Positions 1 through 9,462 of a stretch of 64,000 nt of DNA are shown here, piece by piece (the stretch's first letter is position 1; the number at the start of each line of letters is the position of its first letter). The notes under the pieces were generated by a model. That model had not been told where the DNA came from. It did not search any database and saw only the letters and a list, made by a program, of their open reading frames with translations. Both the position numbers and the translations under genes were made by a program. Origin of the DNA: Anaeramoeba flamelloides (lineage: Eukaryota; Metamonada; Anaeramoebidae). The stretch is taken from assembly GCA_027625915.1 (NCBI GenBank), contig JANTQA010000060.1, positions 5,952,001 to 6,016,000 on the forward strand. Direction: 5' to 3'.

Positions 1-874
1 TATTTTAAAAAACCCTTTTGTGGCAAAATTGCTTTCAAAATTCTTATTAAAAATATTATTATCAAAAAAAATATAAACCAAAACTAGGAATACTATTTCA
101 AAAATTAAAAAACGGTTTTGAATTCATTGAATCAAAAAACAGTTACAAAAGATTCAACCTAAAAAAAAAAAAGATAATTTTGAAAAAATTCCAACCAGAA
201 TCAGTATCATTTTCTTTCCCAATTTAAGGGAAATTAAATAATTATACAATCAAACCAATTCTTCCAATAATTATTTATTCCCGAAGAAGAGTATAAATAT
301 CCTATTTTCTGAACACAAATCAAGAATTAGATTAATCATATGAAAATAGGATTTTTTAAATTTCTTTTAGAAATATTTCTTGAAACAAAAAGTAATTAGT
401 TTCTCAAAACATGTTTTACAAAATGATTCCCATGAAGAATTATATAAAAAACAAATAAAGAAGAAGTAATTTATCAAATCTTAGAGATAAGACCAAGATA
501 TAAATGTATCAACATCGATTTTTTTTGATAATTTGTTTTTGAATTATTTTGAATACTTATTTTTCATTGACATGAAAATATCTTTTATGTGAATATCTTA
601 AACTCGATATTTATTAAAATATCAATAGAATTTGTTAAAGAAAAGATTTGAAGGATTCAGTTTCACACAAATGGCGGTACTAAAAATTTGAAAAATGTAT
701 TTATTCTCTTAAGCGAGTAGGAATGGCAAAGAAAAACGTTTCACTTTTTTACAATTCTGAAAATGATAAGAAAATTACCTTTTTTTACTTTGGTTGTAAC
801 TCATTGCTCTTTATTTTTTAAAGTACTTCATTGATTAGATTTTTTAAATTATTTTTTCAAAGTCTCAAAGAAAT
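1..874. other. A+T-rich stretch without recognisable gene
   Basis: I find no reading frame with coding character, no tRNA-like cloverleaf and no repeat shared with the rest of the window. The sequence is dominated by short A and T runs. Confidence 0.5.
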
Positions 875-969
875 TACCACAATAGAATGTTGAGTTAAAT
901 TGCTTAAAATAGTATTTCAAGAGTTGGGTGACTTATATTTCGCCCATATCTCAACATTCTATTGTGGTA
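875..969. repeat. Inverted repeat with 20-bp perfect arms
   Basis: The arm at 875-894 is the exact reverse complement of 950-969, with 55 bp between them. The arms contain the word agaatgttgag, which recurs near 13280. The pair lies about 90 bp upstream of a Tc1-like transposase relic, so it could be an element end, but no second terminus was identified. Alternatively it is a solitary hairpin. Confidence 0.45.
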
Positions 970-1057
970 TTTAATTTTCTCATTTTTAATTTTTTCATCA
1001 ATTTTTGAGATTTTTTTAATCCTTACATCATAAACAATTAGAAATATTTTTTTCTAA

Positions 1058-1435
1058 GAGACATTTAGCATAAATGGATTTTATTTAAAAAGAACAATAA
1101 CATTACAAACGAGAGAAGCACAAAAGAAAACAGGAATGGGGCTTAAATAGCAAGAAGAATTCCAAAAAAATAATAATGATCCAAAACATTACTTATTTAG
1201 GATTTTAAATCGTTGGATTTGGTGGAATTGGAAAAGTGAATATGATTATATTCTAACAGAATTTAAACTACAAAATAGTTATAAGTTTTATTTTAAGAAT
1301 CTAAAATTATCTTCTCAAAAAAAAAAAAAAACTCAATATATTCCAAATATTTGGATCCATCAGAAAATCAAAAATAGGCAAAACAAAAACCCAATTTATT
1401 GTATTTTTCCAAATGTAATATATAATCACATTTAA
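1058..1435 (+). pseudogene. Tc1/mariner-like transposase relic (catalytic core fragment)
   Basis: One frame runs from 1058 to the stop at 1433-1435, broken only by an in-frame TAG at 1148-1150. It begins with a segment resembling the F-S-x-N-G-F strand of Tc1 catalytic domains. It then reads EEFQKNNNDPKHYL, closely matching the Tc1 signature FQQDNDPKH that carries the second catalytic aspartate. After that it continues as a W-rich segment. The third acidic residue and its usual SPDLNPIE block are not recognisable, and no N-terminal DNA-binding region precedes it. What is seen is the NDPKH motif and the long frame; family membership is inferred from that motif. The element is a decayed DNA transposon, not an active gene. 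Confidence 0.55.
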
Positions 1436-1500
1436 CTATGACAGTATTAATGTTTTTATTACTACCCCATCACATCCAAATAAAACAAAACAATATAAAA

Positions 1501-1635
1501 CGAAAAAAAAAAAAAATAGGTCTGCCCAAAATAATAAAAGGGATCAGCAATAAACGTATTGGTAAATTTGTTAAAATTACACCAACAATTGTTGATCGAT
1601 CAAATGATAAGATACCATGGACTAATTGTATGTGA
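1501..1635 (+). pseudogene. Possible Tc1-type helix-turn-helix fragment
   Basis: The frame ending in TGA just after 1635 reads a lysine run followed by IGLPKIIKGISNKRIGKFVK and then an I-T-P-T-I-V-D-R segment. This resembles the second helix-turn-helix of Tc1 transposases (pattern G-R-P-x-K, then R-x-I-x-x-x-V-K-x-x-P). It lies downstream of the catalytic fragment at 1058-1435, the reverse of the normal domain order. If real, it is a separate relic or a rearranged copy. It is short and the match is by pattern only. Confidence 0.3.
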
Positions 1636-2489
1636 TTTTTCAATGTAAGAAACTCAACACTAACATTCTATCAAATGATCTAACAAAAATTCCAGATCAT
1701 ATGAAACATATTTCGTAAATGGAAAAAAACGAAATGAAAACAAAACAAAATAGACAAAAAAATAAAATAGTTTGTAAAATCAAATAATTTCCAAATTGAA
1801 TGTAAATTATGATATAGTTATTATTTTGACTGTTTAAGCCATGCCAAAATTTTTGGAATTTAGTTGATTTAAATAAAAAAAATAACAATCGAAAACTTTT
1901 TTATCAATTTATTCTCTTTTTTTTTTATTATTTAACACTAACTCAAAAATATACCAAATAATTTTTTGAAAATAAATTTTTTAGAGAATCTACTATCACA
2001 CACCACGAAAATAAAATACTATTATCTCATCTCTCTCAAATTTTTTTGATGTCTTATGGTGTAGCTACTCCCTTAAAAACTCAGGTAAAACCACAGTTCT
2101 ATTTGAAAAAAAAAACCTTTTTGAATAATTGATACAACAATTTCAAACCGGGAGGGGACCAGTTAATGAAAGTATAATTGATTTTAAAAAATTGACTCAA
2201 CTTAACTGATCCATACCACGTTTCAGAGGGCTGGACAAAAACGAGAAAAAAAAAAAACAAATAAAAGTACAACAAATAAAGTTTTGGATTTTTTTCAAAA
2301 GATCATCAAAAACAAGAAATAACAATAAAATAAACAAATAAAAAATCATAAAGAAGGTATTTAATCCGAAAAACAAGACAAGACAACGGAGTTTAATATT
2401 TAATTAACAAAGCTGTAAAATTGATTTTTTGTTTTCCAAATCGAATATTATTTTTTCAGAGAATAATTCCAAAATTTGATTGATTTCAA
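1636..2489. other. A+T-rich intergenic DNA
   Basis: No supported gene. This is the 3' flank of the CHMP3 gene transcribed on the minus strand. A slightly less A+T-rich patch around 2140-2240 has no long frame. Confidence 0.5.
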
Positions 2490-3673
2490 TTAAAGTGCAC
2501 CAATTCTCCCAAGCAATTCCCCATCTTTCTCTTTTTCCTTTTCTTGTGTTTTTGTTTTGACTTGTTGCTTTTGTCTTTCAAGATTTTTAAGGCCTGTGGT
2601 GCCTTTGGACTTGCCTAAAGTTCCTTGCAAAATTTCGTCCATAATTTGATCAACTTGCTCATCCGCTTCATCTTCAAGACTTTCTTCGTCCATATTTAAA
2701 GTCTCATCAACCATTTCTTCAATTACTCCTGAAGATACATCAATCAATTACACAAAAGAAAAGAAAGAAGTTTCAAAGATAAGTCAGGGCATTTAACAAA
2801 GGGTGAAGTTATTCAAACGAACAACAATGTAAAAGAAAAAAACTTTTTGATCAAGTTATAAAACAAAAAAAAAAAAACAAAAACTCCAAGAATAAAGAAA
2901 TAAGGGATTAGAAATTTACCAGCCTGTTTTGAGATTGTTCATGAGAAATTGAAGGAATTGTTGTGTTTTAAATTTTATTATTAAAAGAAAACAATTAACA
3001 AAGGAAGAAAAAAAAAGAAATGATCAATAACAACTTGTTAAAAATTTTCGTTCAAAGTTTGTGAGGCAGATCCACACTAAAAGGATCAAAAAAACAAATT
3101 GAAAAAGGTTTTTAAAATCAAATAAAAGAAATCTATTACTTTTTCCATTTCACGGGCAAGTGTCATACAGGTTTTGTTAATTTCAGGCATCCTGATAAGG
3201 CTGTTCATATATTGGGTTACCTGTGTTGAGGCTTTGATCGATTTCATAACTTTCATTGTGCTCATGTTGTTTTGAATTTCCATAATAACACTATTTATTT
3301 GTGTGCTAGCAACCATCAACTTTACCGTTCCAAAGGAAAAGATATTTGATTAAAGAAAGCAATTTTTTTGGTTAGGTTATGTTTTAAAACAACAAAAAAG
3401 GGTCAAAAAGGGATCGTTGAAAAAAGAAAGGGAAAAGATAAGAAAATAAATTATTACCCTTTCTGTTGCTCGACGTGAATTTACGATTTCTTTTGCAAGA
3501 ATTTTAGCAGCTTCGCGATCGCCTTGCTTTCCTGCTCTTTTGGCCTCAATCAAAACCTTTCTTTCTTCTCGTTGTATTTTTCGAATATCCCGTTTAAGAC
3601 TTCTTTGTTCGTTTTTGAGTTGTTTTTTCCATAAAGTTGCTTGTTCTTTTGGTGATAGTTGTTTGTTTCCCAT
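2490..3673 (-). CDS. CHMP3: ESCRT-III subunit CHMP3/VPS24
   Basis: Four exons on the minus strand join into a 212-residue protein: 3673-3458, 3319-3140, 2923-2920 and 2728-2490. The introns are GT-AG (donors GTAATA, GTAATA, GTAAAT), 138, 216 and 191 nt long. The protein has the basic Snf7-family N-terminal hairpin with IQREERK, LAKEIVNSRRA and the M-N/I-N-S-V region. The IPEI-like block reads RMPEINKTCMTLAREMEK, followed by AGVIEEMVDETL, an acidic linker, and a C-terminal LLGRIGAL that fits an MIM1-type motif for VPS4 binding. Alignment to human CHMP3 from memory is gap-free across both conserved junctions, and CHMP3 suits better than CHMP2 or CHMP4. ESCRT-III polymers drive membrane scission in multivesicular bodies, cytokinesis and repair. 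N-terminal MGNK may be myristoylated (inference). The 4-nt third exon is needed to keep the frame and supplies Ala plus the first base of Gly. Confidence 0.9.
2920..2923 (-). other. CHMP3: 4-nt micro-exon (GCTG) of the CHMP3 gene
   Basis: On the minus strand the context is ...AAAACAG, then GCTG, then GTAAATTT, so a perfect acceptor and donor flank four bases. Exon 2 ends in phase 0 after ...MEK; exon 4 begins with GA followed by GTA ATT GAA GAA. Direct joining would shift the frame. Inserting GCTG restores K-A-G-V-I-E-E-M, the residues conserved in CHMP3 (K-A-G-I-I-E-E-M in the human protein). Splicing is inferred from these facts; there is no transcript here. Confidence 0.75.
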
Positions 3674-6600
3674 CTGTAAAATTGGTATATAGCAAGATTA
3701 GTAGGATTTTAAAAAATGATTTTGAAAGTGAATGAACTTTTTTGTTAAATTAATTGCATTTTAAAGGTTGATATTTTAGTTCGAAATGAATAAAAAGAGC
3801 CTTTCCTTTCATTTTTGTAAACCAACTTCGTTTGGTCTTTTTTAATTCTCCATACTTATTGTTCCTTAATCCTCAACTAAATATTCTTTTCCAAAATAAT
3901 TTCTTTATTGTTTTAGGTGTGTGGGTTGGTGTAAGAGATTTAAATTGGTTAATTATTGATTTTTTCAATTATTTTTATTTTCGATTTTCGATTAGTCTAC
4001 AAATAAATTCAAAAAAATTCACTAAAATTTTCTGTTTAATAATTCTATAATTATGGTGATTAAAAAATTTTTTAAAATTTAGACGAGTAAATAATTGAAA
4101 CTCAATACCATTCTATCTGTGATTGAAGAATGATCTCAAAAAATTAAAAGTGAAAAATAAGGAAATTTTATTAGAAAAAAACAACCAAAGGGATACACTC
4201 AATTTCCAATTTAAATTGGTTAGAATGCAATTTCGAAAACAATTGTGTTTGTTTTGAAGTGTATATCTTTGGAGTTTTTGTTAGATTATTAATATTTTTT
4301 ATTATTTTAATTTCTCAAATGAGTTATATTTTTACCAAGAATATTACATAATTTCTACTTGGTCAAATTTAGAGAGTTACGAAATAACCACATCTCGGAC
4401 TAAATCGAACTAAATTGGCTGTGTGCCTAAATATTGAAAATAATTTGTTTAAATTGAAGAAATTTAAGCTTTGAAACTGTAAACAAAGAAAAAGTAGTTT
4501 TGATTTTTTTGATTTTTTGATAAGGAAGAGCAGTGAATTTATTGTTAATTGTGTTTTTAAAATTGAGGATCTTTTGTACTTTTTATTTGTGATTTGGATT
4601 TTAAAGTCTTTTAAACTTTTTTTTGTTTTTGATTTTTAGATAATTAGATCTTAAAATATTTTTTTTTTTAAGTTTTTTGTATTTTTTTTCTACCACAAGA
4701 CGAGCAATTTTTGAAGATCATTTTTGGTGTTAAATATACTCCTAGAACGAAAGATTAAAGCCATCTAAGTGACTAAATATTTAAAACCAAAATCAAAAAA
4801 CTCATTTCGATTAATTTCTAAACAATTAACATTTAATACAAAATTGATTAATAGAAATAGAAAATAAAGCAATATCCGAATGGAATTTCTAATCTGAGAA
4901 ATAGATTTCTTTTACAAGAATAAAACTTTAGAAACTCTAGAAACCGAAAACAATAGTACATAATCCTTGTTACATTATTAATAGGTTTCTTCGATCATGA
5001 ATAAATTAACTGATTCGATAACAAGTTTTATATCATCATGAAATTTATCAAAACAATTTACATTCAAAGGTTTCCAGTTGTAAGGTACAAATTAAAAGCA
5101 CAAATGGTTTTAATTGAGACTAGAGCAAAGAATTTAATTTTGGAAATTTCAAAATTAAAATCATTATTTTAGCTTTTTTGGTTTTTTTTTTGTTTTGTTT
5201 GGACAAATAATTCAAAATGGAATTTTTTTTTTTAGAACTATACATATAATCACGAAGTAAAAACACGGTATTCTAGTGGTAATGAAAAAGTGAAAATTCA
5301 TTTTAGAAATCATATTTATTTCAATTCTAATTTATTGGACCTTCAATTGGGGATCAAAATGAAAATATTTGTTTTTTTCAAAGTCACTTTCATTTCCTTT
5401 CTGAAAAATAATCTAGTGAATTCTATATCATTACAACATTGTTTCAAATTCTATAACAATTAAATTCCATTGAATGAAATAGAATTTATTAATAAATAAT
5501 CTTATTAATAATCAACCCTGCTCTCTTTTTTAATGACAAAGAATTTTGAAATTATTAATTTAATATTTTAGAAGTAAATTAATTTAATTTTTTACACTAA
5601 ATAGAAATATGTCTATAATAAAATTCGGCACTATTTTTTTCTGATTAATATTTTTCGAAATCTAAGTTTATAACTAATTCAATTAACCACTGAGTTATAT
5701 TTTTTTATAGAATAAAAATACTCTCAACTTTTGAATATTAAAAATATTTTTGAACATTACTGTGCACTTTTCGATTTGTTTTTTAAAAATTGGGGTTGAG
5801 AAAAGTTTTAGATCAAAGAATTAGTTAATATATTGAATTAGAATGCTCTCCCAGAGAGTTTATCTTTTTAGTTTAACTTTTTTTTTTAATTTTACCATTT
5901 AAAACTAAAAAAAACATTTGAAGACCAAATTAGTCCCTTTTGTGAAAAGAAAATTCCCCATAATTTAGAATTTGTTTTAGTAAATGAGTTAAAACAAGAT
6001 AGTGTGTCTAAAAATATACATAATTTCAAGTTTGAACTCAATGATTTTGGCAAAACATGTTTTCAAGAAAAAGTTAAATTGAAACTTTATTTATTTTTAT
6101 TTTATCATTTAGACTTTTTAATTGTATTAATGTAAAGTATTTGACCAGTTTTCCATTTTTAGTGTTTTTTGGGTCGTAGGGACATATAATTATTTTTATG
6201 AAAATTAAATATAAAAATATTTTGAAAAGTTGTAAAGTAATTATTTAATTCCTCAAATTATTGTTCTAAAATTACATTTTGAAAATTATATAAAAATAAA
6301 TTGTAATTTTGAAAACCGTAATAAATTGAGTTTGATTTTGTCTTTGGTTTTGGTTTTGTATAATATTTTAGTTTGCTTGCTAATTTGTTTGATAATTTTG
6401 ATTTTGATGGTTCCTATTCCTTTTTGTGGGAATTATTTTTTTATTTTTTCAACAAAATTACTTTATAAAAGATTAACACATTAGAATTTTATACAGGCAG
6501 ATCTATTTTGTCGATATTTTCATTTCTACCTGGTTAATTGAAAAATTGAGAAAAAGATGAAAATCTTTTTTACTAGAAATTCAATTTCACAAGGTTGAGT

Positions 6601-7734
6601 TGAAAATTTAATTCACAAAAATAAAAATCTTCAAGTTGAATACACTTTGAATTTGGTTGTTGTTTCCTTGTCTTAGTGTGTCAATATTAGACATGTTTTT
6701 CTCTCAAATTTATGCAAGTATTATCCAATTTTTGGTAAAAATCTCCTAAATGGTCCATAAACGTTTCAAATTGTTTTAGGGATTAGACTTTTTCAAAAAC
6801 AATTACACATATTTTTACTGAAAATTAATTGAAAAAAATGAATTCTATTAAAAATGGTAATTTATTACTCTCGAATTGATAAAGCTATTTGATTATCTCC
6901 TTCAATTTAAAATTTATGAAAATAAGTATTCAATTTACTAAGAAATAAAAATAAATAAGAATTGCTGTATACCTTAAGAGAACAAAAAAATCTGTAAGAT
7001 GTTGTGTTGATCAAAGTATTATGGGTGCTGTATTTTATCTGTCGAGATCGAAACGAACTATTTAAATTTCCGATTTTTTAGAATTTGAAGTTTAACCTTA
7101 TCGGACAGACAATTGTATAAATCTAGTATTTTTGAATAGCCAATCTTTATTTATATAATATTATTTTATACAAACTTTTTTTCAAAGAAACTAGATTACA
7201 CTTACCTTTGAACAATAGTGTTTGGATTGTAGTTATCAATTCTTACTTAAAATTAAGAATCTGATCAGGTACAATTTCTAAATTCTCAAAAATCTGAAAT
7301 TTAGATAGTTAATCTTGATTATTTCATACAAAAGGCAGAAGTCCTTAATGAAATGAGCTCACACACCACTCACAGACTTTTTTTTTGATATTCCTTAAGA
7401 AAACTCTTTCTACAAATGATAAATATTGGCTCTCAAAGGTATACTTTTTTTGGTTTTAGTGTGACAAATTTCTCACGAATTATTAAAAATCATGATAATT
7501 CTGAAGCAAATTATAAAAGTAAAAAATTCCTGATCGCTGCAAATGGGTGTTATTGCTCTGGTATTGCTGATTTTTTATCAATAAACTTTGGTATTTTTCT
7601 TCAAACCAAAGGACTTTTTTCAAAAAATAAACAGGAAAAGAACATTTTTTCCTATTTTCCAAAACAAATTTACTTTTTCAATTAAACAAAAAAACTTTTT
7701 TTTTATCAGCAAAAAAAAAGAAACAAAAACAAAA
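3674..7734. other. 4-kb intergenic region without recognisable gene
   Basis: This separates the divergently oriented CHMP3 (minus) and TPR (plus) genes and must contain both promoters. Short open stretches at 3832-4050 and 7416-7685 have the composition of the surrounding DNA and no family resemblance. A brief coding-looking patch near 4690-4760 ends at a stop after about 22 codons. I see no repeat copies of the families found elsewhere. Confidence 0.45.
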
Positions 7735-9462
7735 ATGAACAAACAACTTGAAATTGAAAAGGCCAAAAAGCTAATTCACGATGGGAAATATAACAAATCG
7801 AGAAGGATCTTAAAAGATATCATTGAAGAGGATCCAATGAATATGGAGGCCACTTACCAGCGTGGTGTTGTGTATTATTGCAAAACCAAATACTCTAAGG
7901 CCGTGACCGACTTTTCCAAGGTAATTTCGCTCAACCCACGATTTTTAAAGGCATATCTTGCAAGAGGAATAATTTACCAAAGGCTAGGTGCCGACAACAA
8001 GGCCATCGAGGACTACACACGGACCATCAACCACCGTACGAAGAAGATTGATTCTTACCTCAACCGGGGGATCCTGTTTCGTAAAATGGAGGAGTACAGC
8101 AGCGCCATCAAGGACTTTTCGCATGCGATTAAGCTCAAGCCCAAGGATGCCAATTTGCATTTCAACCGTGGTGTGTGCTACCTGTATGCGAAGCAATACG
8201 GCAAGGCCTTTAAGAACTTCAATCGGGCGCTCAGCCTGGATAAGAAAATGCACGAGGCCTATTACAACCGTGCGCAGATCCTGCTCTTAAAAAGGCTTCC
8301 GGTCAAGGCAATTAAGGACCTGAACAAGGCAATCAAACTCAAGCCCGACTACCACCATGCAATTTACAACCGATCTATTGCATATATGCTGAAACGGCTG
8401 CCAAAGAGATCCATCATCAGCCTAAAGCAGGTCACGACAATCAACCCCAATTTTTTACCTGCTTGGTACAACCTTGGCCTGTGCTATTTTTCAATTTCCG
8501 ATTTGGTGAACGCAGAAGAGTCCTTTTTAAAAGTTGTTGAAATCGTGCCTGAAGACGCCGACGCTTGGCTAAACTTGGGAATAATAGCCACAAAAAACGG
8601 CCTACACGAAAAGGCCATTGGCTATTGTAAAAAGGCCACAGAGCTGGGGCACCCCGAAGGTGAAACGCATTGTGCCATTGCACTAAAGAATGCAGGCAAA
8701 AGGGAAGAAGCCATCCAGTTGTATACCAAAATGATTAAGGCCTTATTGAAAAAGAAAAATCGATTTAATGGAACCAATTCTGAAGACGACGACGAAGATG
8801 ACGACGAGAAAAATAACGGTTCTGACGATGGCAATGGCAATGGCAACAACGACGACGACGATGACGACGACGACGACGATGACGATGATGATGAAGGAGA
8901 TGGCGGAAGGTCTAAAAAATTACTCAATATATTATACAATAGAGGAATTGTTTATTCTTTAATGGGGAAATATAAGAATTCTCTTAGAGATTTTAATAGA
9001 GTCCTTAAAAAGCAACCAAAAAACACCCAGGCTCTTTTCAATCGCGCTAACGCCTGGAGGGACTATGGCGAATTTGAGAAATCAATTAGGGATTATAACA
9101 GAATTTTAAAATTAGAAAAACAAAAAAATTGTCGATGCTATTGTAACAGAGGCGTAGCTAAATTACAATCGGGTTCAATTGATGATGCTATCAAGGACTT
9201 TAGCATGGCAATCAAAATTAGCCCAAAATGCCAAGTCTATTATTACAACCGCGCAATTGCCTGGGAAAAAAGGAAAAATCTTGACGACGCCATTCAGGAC
9301 CTCAAAGCTGCAAGTAAAATGAAAGGCCTATGGGAAGGATCAATTACCAAACGATTATCAAGACTAATTGAAAAGCAAAATTCAAAAAAAAAAAAAAAAA
9401 AAGAGGCAAGTCAAAGCATAGAAAAAGATCAAAAACACAAAAAAAAAAATAATAATTCTTGA
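7735..9462 (+). CDS. Tetratricopeptide repeat protein with internal poly-Asp tract
   Basis: Intronless, 575 residues. The start is the ATG at 7735, the first in-frame ATG before the first TPR and preceded by an A-rich leader; upstream extension gives low-complexity F/K sequence. About nine TPR units occupy residues 10-335 (repeated patterns such as YNRGxxYxxxxxYxxAIxDFxxAIxLxP). An acidic tract follows at residues 350-389, with an uninterrupted run of 14 Asp. Four more TPRs cover residues 395-537, and the tail is Lys-rich. TPR arrays are protein-interaction superhelices; the closest general type is the O-GlcNAc-transferase/co-chaperone style of repeat, but no catalytic domain is present, so the partner is unknown. 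Codon usage is heterogeneous: about 7980-8720 is much richer in G and C at third positions than the start and the last third. Function beyond scaffolding is not claimed. Confidence 0.88.
   Translation: MNKQLEIEKAKKLIHDGKYNKSRRILKDIIEEDPMNMEATYQRGVVYYCKTKYSKAVTDFSKVISLNPRFLKAYLARGIIYQRLGADNKAIEDYTRTINHRTKKIDSYLNRGILFRKMEEYSSAIKDFSHAIKLKPKDANLHFNRGVCYLYAKQYGKAFKNFNRALSLDKKMHEAYYNRAQILLLKRLPVKAIKDLNKAIKLKPDYHHAIYNRSIAYMLKRLPKRSIISLKQVTTINPNFLPAWYNLGLCYFSISDLVNAEESFLKVVEIVPEDADAWLNLGIIATKNGLHEKAIGYCKKATELGHPEGETHCAIALKNAGKREEAIQLYTKMIKALLKKKNRFNGTNSEDDDEDDDEKNNGSDDGNGNGNNDDDDDDDDDDDDDDEGDGGRSKKLLNILYNRGIVYSLMGKYKNSLRDFNRVLKKQPKNTQALFNRANAWRDYGEFEKSIRDYNRILKLEKQKNCRCYCNRGVAKLQSGSIDDAIKDFSMAIKISPKCQVYYYNRAIAWEKRKNLDDAIQDLKAASKMKGLWEGSITKRLSRLIEKQNSKKKKKKEASQSIEKDQKHKKKNNNS

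Noticed and set aside
1148-1150. In-frame TAG as evidence of a variant genetic code (TAG read as Gln)
   Set aside because: It lies in a decayed transposase. None of the confident genes uses internal TAG or TAA, so a standard code is the simpler reading.
7984-8290. Open frames on both strands overlapping the TPR gene, also 8441-8683, 8622-8939 and 8768-8962
   Set aside because: They are shadows of the G+C-richer codon usage and of the GAC repeat; only the TPR frame shows a conserved family pattern.
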